Assembly (NCBI GenBank): GCA_936432065.2
Contig: OW386291.2
Coordinates: 109,433,823 to 109,497,822, forward strand
DNA from: Rutpela maculata
Taxonomy: Eukaryota; Arthropoda; Insecta; Coleoptera; Cerambycidae
Direction: 5' to 3'
Length of the DNA stretch: 64,000 nucleotides
This document shows, piece by piece, positions 9,413 to 20,607 of the stretch. The position numbers and the translations under genes were made by a program. Under the pieces are notes generated by a model. That model saw nothing but the letters and a program-made list of their open reading frames with translations, was not told where the DNA came from and searched no databases. Position 1 is the first letter of the stretch. Each line of letters begins with the position of its first letter.

Positions 9413-9885
9413 AAAAATCTAACATAAAATAAAATCACAAATTATCATCACTGTGGTATTCACTAAGGGAGTAATAGCTCTTATTTACTAGGAGATTTTT
9501 TATTTCTAATTTAAAATGCTTGTCTTGTAAATTCTTATATTTAGAAGGTAAATGATTGTAGGCCTTTATAGCCAAGTATTTTGGACTTTGTTTATATTTT
9601 GCTGAGATATGGAGTGGTATTTCAAGTGTTGAGACGTTTCTTGTATTATATGTATGATAAGTATTTAGTGTATTTGTGCTTAGTTCAGTTTTCGCATACA
9701 GTAGTAAATTCAATAGTAAAATACATGGTACTGTCAGTATTCCCAATTTTTTGAACAAATCTCTGCAGCTATCTCGTTTTCTTAATCCAGCAATAAACCT
9801 AACTGCCTTCAGCGTTTCAATTATCGAACCTGTTCGAAATAGCGTTCGAAAAACGCCCCACGCTTTTATACTCAAATATTATACT
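9413..9885 (-). pseudogene. Non-LTR retrotransposon, C-terminal end of reverse transcriptase
   Basis: The minus strand encodes 146 residues (9875-9435) with the pattern found at the very end of insect CR1/Jockey-type ORF2 proteins: LFKKLGILTVPCI, then NTYHTYNTRN, then YNHLPSKYK and SYYSLSEY. No catalytic part is left, so the copy is 5'-truncated, as is usual for these elements. Its 3' end points left, into the microsatellite. The 9819-9833 / 9934-9948 pair (TTATCGAACCTGTTC and its inverse) lies at its 5' edge and may mark the insertion point. Confidence 0.75.
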
Positions 9886-10093
9886 TAATATAAACACAGC
9901 TTACACTAAGGCCCCTACGGGGTAGATAGAGAGAACAGGTTCGATAACTATTTTTTGCTTTTTAGTGCAGTATTTATAAAGCGTGTTTTTTTTTAGTTTT
10001 TTAAATTATTAATTTATTAGTTATTAAATCTTTATCTCTATAGGACCTATATATCCTTGGGCAAACAAATTTATCAGTGTTTTATATTTCCAG
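9886..10093 (+). other. End of an upstream intron of the dsRNase gene
   Basis: AT-rich, no coding signal. It ends with a pyrimidine-rich acceptor, TTTATATTTCCAG (AG at 10092-10093). An alternative acceptor, CTCTATAG at 10043, would add about 17 residues in frame, but the downstream one has the better tract. Confidence 0.55.
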
Positions 10094-10690
10094 GATGTGA
10101 AATAGATATTAAACGGATGCCCGTCAAAACACCTCTCTTACTCACTAACACACGAGAAATTATTTTCCCTGAAGTGGGCACTAGTATTATTAATCTCGCA
10201 CAAAATGAAAAAATAGAATTGGACTGTCCAGGCTCTGGCAAAATTCAAGCTGGTAGAGTAATCCTCTCAGGAATTGCAGAGGCAACCTGTGTAAGCGGAT
10301 GGAATTTTAAGATTTCCGGTGTGGCAGTAAATTCAAGCACTGTCTTGTGTTCTAAACGAATTACCAGTACTGCCATAGCCAGCGGTAAAACATGTTGGGG
10401 AAAGGGTACAGAAATTGAGGTTGGATTACAACTTGGCGATAGTCGTTTCTTGCGACAGTACACATCGTGTTTTGACGACGTCTTAAGGAATGTGTTGTAT
10501 AGCCATTATTCCTTAACAAAGAACATAGAAAATCAACTAACTGGAGGTACTCGTCCCTCTTGGCGCGAAGATACTTTTTATAATTTGGGTGCCAAAGTTA
10601 ATAAGATATATTCCATTGCTACACAAAGAGTAACCCTCAATAAACAAGTTGGACTTCCGGATGGTGATTTTAAATATGTCAAGAAATCAG
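10094..10690 (+). CDS. dsRNase (DNA/RNA non-specific endonuclease), N-terminal and middle exon
   Basis: An internal exon of 597 bases, entered in phase 1 at 10094 and ending at ...KKS plus one base at 10690, before the donor GTATGT. Insect dsRNases are secreted Mg-dependent endonucleases of gut or haemolymph that degrade dsRNA. This part matches their N-terminal region: a cysteine at the start (GCEIDI), then EKIELDCPGSGKI, the cysteine-rich middle with NSSTVLCSK and SGKTCWGKG, FLRQYTSCFDD, and YSIATQRVTLNKQVGLPDGD just before the catalytic block. The catalytic block itself is on the exon at 27950, and the signal peptide must be on an upstream exon outside the window or not recognisable. The frame has no stops. 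Confidence 0.8.
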
Positions 10691-11327
10691 GTATGTTACT
10701 ACGGAACACAGATGCATTTTCCCTCCTCATCAAACTTTATAACAAATACATATAAGATTAAAATTTTTTCACTAGTGCCACTTGAAATTTTCCAGGTCCG
10801 TAACTCTTTTATTTTTAAGCAACGCCATTTCCGACTCATCATATTGTAGGTATTTTTAAGTTCTTTGAATGTGCGTACTAGGGTGGCCCATCTTTTTCGA
10901 AATCGAAATTTTTTATTTCTCACCCCTGCAAATGGTTCCATTTGAAGAAAAAACAGTCCCCTCAAAATATTATTGAGGCAAATTGAAGGCAAGGGGTGCC
11001 GCAGAATGCATTATTATGCAATAATAAAAGTAAATGGAATTATTTACGTTCTTTGGTTGATGCATTGTTTTTTTTTTTAATCAGCAACATTTATCTTTAG
11101 AATGACTAATCAAGTCATACAAATATCAAAGACATTATCTGTTGTGACTATGACATGTGTCATACTACTGTAAATTCGTAGTCTAAGAAAACTAGACTAG
11201 AAGTTTTTGAAATAAAACTCTCGTTTTATCTTTGTGTATTTTATTATGAAACGTTTGTTTCATACATAGTACCAAATATTATCCTAAATCTACAAGACAT
11301 ATAGTAATAAAAACAATATTTTTTGCA

Positions 11328-12150
11328 CTAGGCCAAAGCATGCGACAGGGTTTCTTTTTTTACATTTGGAAACTGTGATTTATAATCATTTACAACTTGG
11401 AGTAAAAACTGTTTTTGGTCTTCATTTTTGGTTAAAATGTCATTATAGTCAGTAATAAGTTTGATTCCTCTCTCAGCGGCATCATTTACAACTTTAATTT
11501 TGTTTGCAATATTGAAACATCGGGTATAACTTTCATTTTCCAAAAATTCCATAGACAAACCTAATTTTTGAAAAAACTGTTTAGTGTTCTCGCATATGAA
11601 GTCCTGAATTTCCTTGTTTTCAACGTCAGTAATGTTACTAATCATAAGTCGTTTAATACCCTCTTGATTTGGTGCTTTCCTATTCAAAGCTTTAACCATT
11701 TCTCTTTTAGTGGTAACTGAAATATCGTCATCAAAGAAAGATAAGCCAACATTTACTGAATTAAGGTACCACAAATGGTTCACTATTTTCCTACTTGTGG
11801 CTTGAGATATTTCTTTGTCAATATTTTGATAATTAATGAGTTCTTTACAAAAGTCTAAGTCATGAAGCGGTGCTTTACTAGCAAATGACGCTGTAAACCA
11901 GGCCTTTACATAAACCTTTACAATAAAGAGACATATATCTTCAATACCTATTTTTCTTTTTTAGTTAGTTGGAACTGATCTTGGAAAAAAAATATTTTTA
12001 GACAGTAAATGGCTTTGGCCTTCCAACGTGCATGATGAAATGCCCCTGGTTGATAGAATGTCGTGTGAGTGGGCTCTTCTTCAACAAAAAGTTTAGAAAG
12101 CATTAAAAATTCTTTATAATCATCACGAGGCTGTTGCAAAGTTAAAGCTG
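11328..12150 (-). pseudogene. Transposase-like protein, C-terminal half
   Basis: Read right to left, the first block (12139-11948) has QQPRDDYKEFLML, PGAFHHARWKAKAIYCLK and QFQLTKKEK. A one-base shift in an A-run near 11955 leads into a second block (about 11960-11328) with VKAWFTASFA, IVNHLWYLN, LSFFDDDIS and VVNDAAERGIKLI, then EDQKQFLLQVV. These blocks, in this order, form the C-terminal half of a repeat-encoded protein family that I remember as widespread in arthropod and cnidarian genomes. The family name is not known to me. The element ends suggest hAT. Confidence 0.6.
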
Positions 12151-12162
12151 CATTTAGAAACT

Positions 12163-12858
12163 TTACAATCCATACAATCTCCTCTTTTTTGGCTGTAACG
12201 GGCCAGGCTGGTCTTGTAACAACTCTTCTTGGGCTTCGATTATTTCATCTTCATTTTCGTTGGAGTCGGCTGAATTACTACTTGATGATGGACAGGTGAC
12301 TGTTTCCTCTAATCTAGCTTTTTCTTGTTGACTTCGTTGCATTCGTTCGGATAATTTCTGTAATTTCTTCTCAGCTGATTTTCTTGAGAAGCAAGCAAGC
12401 TTATCTTCATCTATTTTCATCAACTCCAATGCATTTGCATGAGAAATGTCAAAGAGATCGTCCAATTTTTCAACGAAATTTTTTTCTTTACCTCCCGCAC
12501 TGGCCCTTTTAGCCGATTTTTGTAAGTTCCTCCACTCTGCATAAAGTTTATCTAGTTGTTTAACACAATGAAAATCCTGACGTGTCGGAATGCGAGCTTT
12601 ATCCCAAAAAACTGACACCTCTTTTATTGTTAATTTAGCACTTTCATGTACACTTAGCTTCACTTCACGAATGTTATAAAAGAGCACTTGTAATACTTGT
12701 CTATTAGACGGCAATTTATTGCCAATGATTTGTGACGAATAGTGTCCAACTAAGTAAATGAAAGTATCCTTTCGTAAGGATCTAACATCAGCCATCGTTA
12801 AATGTTTTTTCAAAAAGGAACGTATGCTAGAACTTATAATGTCACCACTGTAAAACAC
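12163..12858 (-). pseudogene. Transposase-like protein, N-terminal part
   Basis: 231 residues, probably starting at the ATG of MADVRSLR rather than at the upstream start. It has an N-terminal helical domain (QVLQVLFYNIREVKLS, VFWDKARIPTRQDFHC), a Lys/Gln-rich helix near residues 165-185 and an acidic tail that ends PKKRRLYGL. The middle part of the family, which should carry the catalytic aspartates, is missing: the sequence passes within about 25 bases from this tail to the C-terminal half. Confidence 0.5.
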
Positions 12859-13002
12859 AATTGCAAACTGACATAAAAACCTACCATAGGTGCATTATAT
12901 TTCCAAACTTCCAAAACAAATAATTTCTAGGAAATAATTACACCAATAAAACATTATGAGAAAAGAGGTAGATATTTGTATTTTAAGTAAAATTTAAGTG
13001 TA

Positions 13003-13102
13003 TTACCGTAATAAAATCTTATCTACAAATTTCTACCTGAATGCGGCACGGGTTACCGTAATAAAATCTTATCTACAAAATTCTACCTGAATGCGGCACG
13101 GG
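13003..13102. repeat. Two tandem 50-bp repeats
   Basis: TTACCGTAATAAAATC starts copies at 13003 and 13053, each ending GAATGCGGCACGGG. They differ at one or two bases. They lie just inside the right end of the hAT-like element. Confidence 0.85.
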
Positions 13103-13236
13103 TTACCGTTCACCGAATTATCTGAAACTTTGACATAAATTATTCCTAGTATAATAGTATATTTTCATGGGGTGAGACTTAAAAAATACGCAAAAAAAAT
13201 TCTCCCCCTATAGAGATGGGCCACCCTAGTGCGTAG

Positions 13237-14337
13237 AGCGGTCAAAAAAATTTTGTTGTAAAATGTTAAGATAATAAACTTAATTTCCTTGAATATTTTT
13301 TTACCTCACCCTGTACATGAAGTTTGTTAAGGCTATTTAATAAAGATTTAAATTAGCTTTCATTTAAGTTATACACGAGGTTATACATTATATGGGAAAT
13401 TCTTTGTGGATTACTAGTTAACGTAAAAAAGAATAATTGTTTTTTGAATTCCTTACTACTGATAGCAATACTCATCTATTACTATTAAAGGGTCTCGCCG
13501 GTTAAGTATATGGAATTGGGCCCAGCGGCTTATTGGGCTATTCATTCACATAAATGTTGCTTATGACTAGGAATGCTCAATAAAATATACAATAAACCTC
13601 TATCCCCTATATTACTAGAGTTATGGGGGTAACAACCTTTAACTTTAAAATTAATTTTTTTCAAAACTATTGAAGATAATTAAATGCAATTAATAGATGT
13701 TCATATTTTTATATATAAAATAGCTTTACATTTTATATTTTTTTTACATTATTATTACGTCATTTAAAAAAAAATAATTAAATTTTTGAGGATGCTGTTT
13801 TTATATCAACCCCATGAGTGACACCCACCAAATAAAGCTATTTCATTTAACACTAACATAATTATCGTGTGTAAAAATTACTTCAAGGTCAGATTGGTGG
13901 AAGATGCTTAAAGATACCGTGTGTGTAGTCGCGGGGCTAGGCATGGAGAGTAAGAATTACAACATCGCGTGTGCTAGCTGGCTGAAATGAAATAACAGAG
14001 CTGGGATGCTCCACCGATGGACGAATTTACGGATGCCGGTGTTGTCAGATCTCTCGCGCTACGTGAATGTACATGTCTAATGGGAAATTACACGCACGGT
14101 ATAAACCTAGGTTAATGAACACAGGCACACAAAAAAAACAAATTACGTGCGAAGACCTAGACCACTTAATTTCTACTCATTTGGAAGTTAATAATCGAAA
14201 AAATATACTACTACTTTTAGCTTGGCTCTCAATTATTTTTTTTGCTTTACAAGTATTGATTTTATTAGACGATATGGGTAGGCCATTTTAATTAATCCAG
14301 AGTAATATCGTATTTCGAGGGAATAATTAAATTGTTT
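13237..14337. other. Non-coding stretch
   Basis: AT-rich with GC-richer patches at 13490-13540 and 13900-14060. Apart from one small open frame at 14067-14291, I see no gene or clear repeat. Confidence 0.5.
14067..14291 (+). CDS. Short open frame with one hydrophobic helix, unrecognised
   Basis: 74 residues from an ATG. The N-terminal half is basic, and residues about 49-68 (LLLLAWLSIIFFALQVLILL) would span a membrane. No family recognised. It lies in a transposon-rich intron, has no visible promoter and may be chance. Confidence 0.2.
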   Translation: MYMSNGKLHARYKPRLMNTGTQKKQITCEDLDHLISTHLEVNNRKNILLLLAWLSIIFFALQVLILLDDMGRPF

Positions 14338-14442
14338 CTATATAGAATTTTTAGTGTTTCTCGTTTTAACTGGGACACTTTCATTGATAGCTTCGTTAAT
14401 ATTTTCTTGTGAAATATCACCAAACCGCTTTTTCTCATTCAT
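14338..14442 (-). pseudogene. N-terminal scrap of a Crypton-like tyrosine recombinase
   Basis: A 34-residue frame, MNEKKRFGDISQENINE then PVKTRNTKNS, resembles the N-terminus of insect and vertebrate Crypton/KIAA1958-type recombinase proteins (RF-D-I, then K-T-x-N). No further domain follows. Confidence 0.35.
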
Positions 14443-14576
14443 TTTGTGTATACAAATATCAAGATGAAAACGCGAAATGTCAGATTTTAATAATATCAAT
14501 GACTTTTTTAGATTGACACATGGTTACTGCGAAAAAAGTAACAAACATTTTTCTCGATTTTTCCACTTATCGATAT

Positions 14577-16450
14577 AGTGGGGTCGGGTAGCTGAAAAAA
14601 ACTTCACATCTGGCAACCAATGCGCCCCTTTGCATTCAGGTAGTACATGGGCAGACGAGTCTAAAAAGCCTGGGACACAAATTTTCCTCGCCCTCTAACG
14701 GTGTTGATGACGTAATCAATATGACCGCCAAAGTGTGACACACTTCTACATTTCCTTATATAACTCGGGTTTGTATTTTAATATCAACCTATATTATTAG
14801 CGATTATTAATCAGGAGAAAACGCGCTTTCCAACGTTATATTTGACATTGTTTAAGTTCATAATACCAGAAATATTTGTAACTTTATTAAAATTATTTTG
14901 ATTTTTTCGAAACATTTTGGAATCCATTACATGTAGCTGAATACGTGTCCTATACTTTTTTGTTCGTCAAAAAATTACTGTTTGTGATAAAATAGAAGGT
15001 ACGAACAAAAAAGTATAGGACACGTTTTCAGCTAGATGTAATGGATTCCAAGTTATTTAGCAAAATGTTTCGAAAAAATCAAAATAAAAACAAAAGCACA
15101 GCACTATTTTTAGTGGTAGCCTTAATAAAGGAGTCATAGCGCATCTGCTCGAGAAACGCTGATAAGTCTTCGACACGGCTCAATTTTTTTAACTGTATCT
15201 CCTTAGCAGCTCCGTACAGTAATATTGTGCAGTACCTACCGGCTTCTAAAATTTCTTATACATATATAGATACAGGCATATGTGTTTACATGTTTTATAA
15301 ATGCTCCAAAATTGTCGAGTATAAAACAATTTACATGCTCCGAAAATTTCACCGAAAAAGGGCGATTAGTTTTTCAACGACAACTTCCTTCATTTTTAAG
15401 CTATTCAATCGCTCCAAAAATCATTTTGCAGAGAATTTTAAGGGCTACAAGGCATGTAAAGTTGAACTTTCTTGAACCCTTCGTATTTGAGATTTTTAAG
15501 TTTAAAGTGCTCGGGGAAGGTGGTCCACGTACTCAAATGCAAACTTATAACGGTGTTATATCAATTAATTTTTATTCTAGAGAAAGTTAAAAAAAAAAAA
15601 ATAAAATTTTCAGCAAAAGAAAAACTTAATTTTTGTACTCTAGCATTTTTTATGTATCTTCTTCAGTTTTGGAGTTATTGTGAAAGAATGAAAATTTTTT
15701 AAGAAATTTCAAAAATCAGTTCAAATTTTAATCAAACTTTTTTTCAAATCTAGCCATCCCAAACCGGTCGAACTCCTAGAATATATTGTTAGTACTTAAA
15801 TAAAGTAAATTGTAAATGGATTACGTTCAATTTCAATTCTTGCGGTGGTCATTGGTTTTATTGCTGATTTTTTCTCCGGAAAACGGGACAACCATTTTAT
15901 TTTCACCATAACTCCGTTAGTTTTTATGCTAACGACTTTTACCAGCTCATTTTAAAGGTCTCCTCACGTACTTTTAAAAATGTCTTATATGTTTTCCTCA
16001 AAAAATTTTCCGTTTTTCCGTTATTTAACGTTGAAAAGTTCGAATTCAGTTTTCGACGAACAAAAAGTCACCTTCAGTGAGTCATAACTCGGTTCGTATT
16101 ACATCTACAGAAATAAAAAAAGCCAATCGATTTATTATTTTATAAGCTTCATTTTTGCTTATAATAATTTTTTTGATAAAACGTAAGCGCGTTTTCTCCT
16201 GATTAATAATCACTAATAATATAGGTTAATATCAAAATACAAACCCGAGTTATATAGGGAAATGTAGAAGCGTGTCACAAAACTTTAGCGGCCATATTGA
16301 TTACGTCATCAACACCGCTAGAGGGCCAGAAAAGTTTGTGTCCCGGGCTTTTTAGACTCTTTTACCCATGTACTATCTGAATCCAAAGGTGCGCATTGGT
16401 TGCCAGATGTGAAATATTTTGGTATAATTTTCAGCTACCCGACCCCACTA
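14577..16450. mobile_element. Long-inverted-repeat element, non-coding
   Basis: About 275 bp at the left (14577-14850, starting TAGTGGGGTCGGGTAGCTG) is repeated inverted at 16175-16450. The arms share GATGACGTAATCAATATG-type and CCCGAGTTATAT segments with a few per cent mismatch. The 1.3 kb interior has no convincing gene. It contains the hairpin at 14894-15087. Confidence 0.8.
14894..15087. repeat. Near-perfect 194-bp hairpin
   Basis: The left half (ATTTTGATTTTTTCGAAACA ... CTATACTTTTTTGTTCG) is repeated inverted after a loop of about 25 bp at 14972-14998. One arm has a short insertion. It may be a snap-back MITE inserted in the larger element. Confidence 0.8.
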
Positions 16451-16639
16451 ATAGCCGTTTTCCTCATTTTAAAAAAACCCTATTGGTCGATTTTTTTGAA
16501 AATGTGCGTTTTAATTGGTTAATAAAGTAAGAATATATTAATCAAAATATTTTTTTTCTCATTTTTAAGATTTTTCTAATTTCGTTAATAGTCCAGTCAT
16601 ATAGGGATTCCACCTCGGAATGAAAGATAATAAGCTGTA

Positions 16640-17289
16640 AACTTACACCCTCTACCATACCAGGCGTTGCCTATCTTCCGGCAGCTCCCCTAGCTACACT
16701 TCCTTCTACGATAACTTACCCCTACCCCCCTACTCTTATCTTTCCTCAACTTTACATATTTTCAATCCCTCTTTCTCCCCATTTATGTTTGTACAATTTT
16801 GTTCTTTTATATTTTTTGTTATTTTTGTTTCTTTTTTGTCTCTCTAAATCCCTTCTAGGCCGAAAACTTACTTAAATCCTAATTTTTTAAACCACAATTT
16901 TATTTCCACCCTACCTTCCTTGTCGGCGATCAGACCACAAGGTCGTCATTTGTTCGAACGGGTTTTTTCGTTTAGTTGTGTTCCCCGTATCAACAATCAA
17001 AATTACGAAGTGCGCTCGCCTACGATTTTAGTGTTCTCAGTGTTTTGTTTATTTTTAACTACTTTTAGGTCCATGTGGACATAAAAATTGTAATCTAGCT
17101 TTTAAGCCTGCACGTGGCAGACAGGAGATTCTACCCCCCCCCCCCCTCGAATTTACTTCCAGCCTCACAACCACCTCGGCGATGTTCGCCGTGGTTGTCT
17201 GGCTGGTTCCGGGCTAGGATCCGGTGAGGCACATAAATGTATAAAAACTGTTAATAAATTGCTATTGATTGATTGATTTTATTGATTGG
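16640..17289 (+). mobile_element. 3' end of a non-LTR retrotransposon or SINE, ATTG tail
   Basis: Begins near CTACCATACCAGGCGTTGCC, contains the conserved hairpin CCTCGGCGATGTTCGCCGTGG at about 17174 and ends in AATAAA followed by ATTGATTG repeats (17263-17289). A diverged copy lies on the minus strand at 45330-45965 and shares the same start, hairpin and end, so these are the element's boundaries. No protein is encoded. Confidence 0.6.
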
Positions 17290-17290
17290 C

Positions 17291-17376
17291 ACTCGTCTGA
17301 TCGCCGCAGTTAAGCAACGTCAGACGCGGTTAGTACTTGGATGGGTGACCGCTTGGGAAACTCGCGTGCTGTTGTG
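17291..17376 (+). pseudogene. 5S rRNA fragment (3' two-thirds)
   Basis: CTCGTCTGATC, AGTTAAGCAACGTCAGACGC and TTAGTACTTGGATGGGTGAC match positions from about 34 to the 3' end of animal 5S rRNA, including internal promoter boxes A and C. A T-rich terminator (TTCTTTTGTTTTT) follows. The first ~33 bases are missing and are replaced by the tail of the retroposon at 16640-17289, so it is probably not a working gene. Confidence 0.75.
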
Positions 17377-17469
17377 TTCTTTTGTTTTTGAAAATGTTCG
17401 GTAATATGAGATAAATATTTTTTTGCAAAACACAATTTAGCTGTATGAGAGACGAGGGGAAAAAACTTC

Positions 17470-17940
17470 ATGCCCATGCAGCAGTTCGGCTTCAGAGCGG
17501 AACACACTACCAGGCATTCTATATGCAAATTAGTGCAGGACACGTTGGACAGTTTTAACAAAAAACAGTGCAACGTAGTAGTCCTTCTCCTAGACATTGA
17601 AAAAGCGTTCGACTCCGCGTGGGGAAACGGTTTTATTTATAAACTCGATAAACTACATAAATTCCCCAAGTACATTACCTCATTAATTGTATCTTTCCTA
17701 TCAGATCGTTATATCCTGGTACTCGTGAACAACTCTTCATCCATAAAAACGAGGCTCTCCGCTGGAGTTCCTCAAGGGTCCTCTCTTTTACCCATCCTTT
17801 ATAAACTTTTTACCTTAGACATTCCTGCCTTCCCTAACACTTCTTCTATGCCGATGACGTCACCATTTACACCAGCAGCTTCTATGCCGAAACAGCAACT
17901 CAAAAAATTAAATATCTGTGTGTTTTCAACAAATTTTTGA
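17470..17940 (+). pseudogene. Jockey-type reverse transcriptase fragment
   Basis: 156 residues from the palm of a non-LTR reverse transcriptase: QFGFRAEHTT, LLLDIEKAFDSAWG (motif with the first catalytic Asp), YILVLVNNSSSIKTRLSAGV, then VPQGSSLLPILY. The catalytic box F-Y-A-D-D lies at about 17850 in another frame, so there is a one-base shift just before it. Both ends are truncated; the foldback element at 17934 cuts its 3' side. Confidence 0.75.
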
Positions 17941-19151
17941 CTTGAGGGCTGTGTTTAGACTATTTAGGAGGTAAACATACCAAAAGTCCCCGAACGTAGG
18001 AGGTGGAGGGGGGGAGGGGGATGCAGGGGGCACGATGAAGGTCCCGGTTTTTGGTTTTTCGCTCATATCTCGAAAACGGTTAGCCCTAATAAAAAATTGG
18101 CTATATATAGAATTAAAGCTGACTAAATTTTCTACAATAATGATTCTATTAATTTTTTTCGTGTCTGTTATGGTTCAATAATGAATTGTATATCTTTTAA
18201 CTGTATTCTAACTTTATTATAAAATTATAAATTGAATAAAAATTTGACCAATCATCGTAGAAAAAAATTTCTTGTACAGATATCCGTTTCACAGCAAACT
18301 GAACTCAAATATCGAATAAAAAATGTGTTTGCGTCTGTAAGTGTGTGTGTGAGTGTATTTGTATGTGTGCGTTTATACCTTTTCTTGTAAATACGATAAC
18401 TTCTGTTGGACTTGAAATATTTAATTACCATTTGAAACATATGTAAAACAGCATATTACAATAATCCCTATTGAAATTGGGCCATATCTGTAATAACATG
18501 GTGATAACAAGATTAAGCATAGAAAAATAAGATGTATAAGATTTATAAACCGCAATATACCGGGTGTATGTTAGGCAAACCAACTTTGTTTAAATTAGAT
18601 GATATATCAATGTTACCCTAAAATATGAACATGGTATTTTTCATAAGATTATTATGAAGTGAGAGTTTGTAGGCCTCTGGTTATCACTATGTATTACAGA
18701 TATGGCCCAATTTCAATAGGGGTTATTGTAATATGCTATTTTACATATGTTCTAAATTGTAATTAAATATTTTAAGTCTAACAGAAGTTATCCTGTTTAC
18801 AAGAAACGACATACACGCACACACACATACATACTTATAGACGCAAAGACATTTTTTATTCGATATTTGAATTCACTCTGCTGTGAAACGGATATCTGTA
18901 CAAGAAATTTTTTTCTACGATGATTATTAAAATGTGTATTCAATTTATAATAAATTTGTAATAAAGGTAGAATACAGTCAAAAGATATACAATTCATTTC
19001 TGAACCATAATAGATACGAAAAAAATTAATAGAAACATTATACATTATAGCCACTTTTTGATTATGCCAAAAACCGAAACACCTTCTTCGTGCCCCCCCC
19101 CACCTCCCACGTTCGGGGACTTTGGGTACGTTTACCTGCTCAAGTCAAAAA
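17934..19151. mobile_element. Foldback element with ~0.5 kb inverted arms
   Basis: The left arm starts TTTTTGACTTGAG (17934) and the right arm ends CTCAAGTCAAAAA (19151). Matching segments continue inward: AAAGTCCCCGAACGT, a G-rich/C-rich tract, CAAGAAATTTTTTTCTAC, CGGATATCTGT, GTGTGTG repeats and AAATTGGGCCATATCTG, to a centre at about 18500-18690. Open frames in the arms mirror one another and are not genes. Confidence 0.85.
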
Positions 19152-20078
19152 TTGTGATCTCGGCATTTCCCTCTAGAAACCATTCACTGACAGGACTATA
19201 TATGCACATTTAAAGAACATAAAAATACTTACAGTTTGATGTGCCTGACATGGCAGTTGCTTAAAAGATAAAAAAGTATTAGGCCTGGGGAGTTTTACGT
19301 GGTGGGCCCTGTATATCAATTCCAATTACCTAACCTTTGAGTTACATTAGAAGTCAAGTCATGTGTCAATTTAATATTTTTCTATTTATTAATTACTAGA
19401 GGGTGTTGAAATGTAGCTTTAAATTAATAGGTATGCCAAAATGCTAATTTTCAGATGAAGTAGTTCAGGACTTAAGAAACTCCACTTTCTCTCATGTAGA
19501 TAAAGAAAGTATGGCCTCCACACAGGAATATTTTCCACAAACGCTGGTCAAAATTCAGAATATCCAGTACGTGGGGTAAAATTAATATTCGGAAGTTTTT
19601 GGACTCGCTAATTGCGAATTCGATGTTCAATTCAAAAACAATATGGCGGATTCAATACGACGCATTGGAATGAAACCTTAAAAAGCTATTTAAAAAAATC
19701 GGTATTGTAATTTTGATGAATAAAATGACTTTAATACTGCGGACGGATGCTTGCCTGCCACAGCCATTTACTATTTGAAAATTATAATAGATTCATACGG
19801 ATTTATAATTAACGACATTAGGGTAAGGGCATCGAGCCCAAATACAATTTCAAAGTTTCAAATAAAAATTGAGATGGGAAGTTTTATCGAAATGACAATT
19901 TGCAAATTTCTTATCAGAGCACCAGGCGTAGCTCCTGAGGGGGTGGTACCCAAACCAATTTTTCACCGAACGAAAAAATTTTCCAAATAAAAATAGCTTA
20001 CTATTATAGTAAGTACAATGCTTCGGGAAATGTTCTACAATAGAACATTTGCCAAGGCATTGTGAACCGAAAGAAGCA
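19152..20078. other. Non-coding intron stretch
   Basis: AT-rich, no recognised gene. A 40-codon open stretch after a possible acceptor at 19454-19455 is discussed among the rejected items. Confidence 0.5.
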
Positions 20079-20573
20079 TATGGAATCAGTATTTTCACAT
20101 CCAGATTTTCTATTCAAATCTCTAAAAAAAATTCTTTACAGAACTTTAAAAATATATTTGAAATTGTCTCCTACAAAACCCATAATACGATATACCACTC
20201 GATAGTGGTGTTGAAGAGGGGGAAGCTGATGTCCAAGAAACTATTTAGGCTTTTGGTTTTTGTACACACATTGAATCACAATTTTATTTTTTCTTCCTTT
20301 AATAATGGGATAAGGATGCTAATTGTGTCCGGGTGGGGGTGACTAATGCCAAAAAAGCCTTTGGTTCTTGTACACTAAATCAAAATTTTATTTTTTTACA
20401 CCCTTTAATAATAATTGATGTCAAAAAAATTTTGAGACCATGGCTTCTCGTACATACACTAACATTTTACCTTTACCACCTTTCACTCCCCCAACGTTCT
20501 AACGGAATAATATCAAAATATAATCTAGTTTCAGATATAGTTATATTACATAGGTGTATGAAATTTCAAGTCA

Positions 20574-20577
<4 letters not shown>
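20079..20577 (-). mobile_element. Family A MITE, minus strand, interrupted copy
   Basis: Begins with the family's inverted end (GGAATCAGT, then TTCACATCCAG) and runs through the characteristic blocks (gtacaca-caca, TTAATAATGG, ...TGAAATTTCAAGTCAATAT). It stops at 20577, where a retrotransposon is inserted; the family resumes at 23346 with CATAAACCGTTTCGGAGTAATCG. Confidence 0.75.

Positions 20578-20607
<30 letters not shown>

Larger units (their letters stand above)
10879..13228 (-). mobile_element. hAT-like DNA transposon with deleted transposase
   Basis: Terminal inverted repeats TAGGGTGGCCCATCT lie at 10879 and, inverted, at 13214-13228. The flanks GTGCGTAC (10871-10878) and GTGCGTAG (13229-13236) are an 8-bp target duplication with one mismatch. 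Size 2350 bp. The TIR start (TAGGG) and 8-bp duplication are the hAT signature. Subterminal GTGCCGCA-type repeats occur at both ends. Confidence 0.75.

Noticed and set aside
10057..10093. Start of the dsRNase protein at 10057
   Set aside because: There is only a TTG there; a good acceptor at 10093 and the family alignment start at GCEI fit an internal exon better.
18252..19054. Two antisense frames at 18252-18440 and 18797-19054
   Set aside because: They fall within the two arms of the foldback element and have no domain.
19456..19577. Possible extra dsRNase exon (phase-1 acceptor, 40 open codons)
   Set aside because: The exons at 10690 and 27950 already join within a known motif, and this peptide resembles no nuclease segment; 40 open codons can occur by chance.
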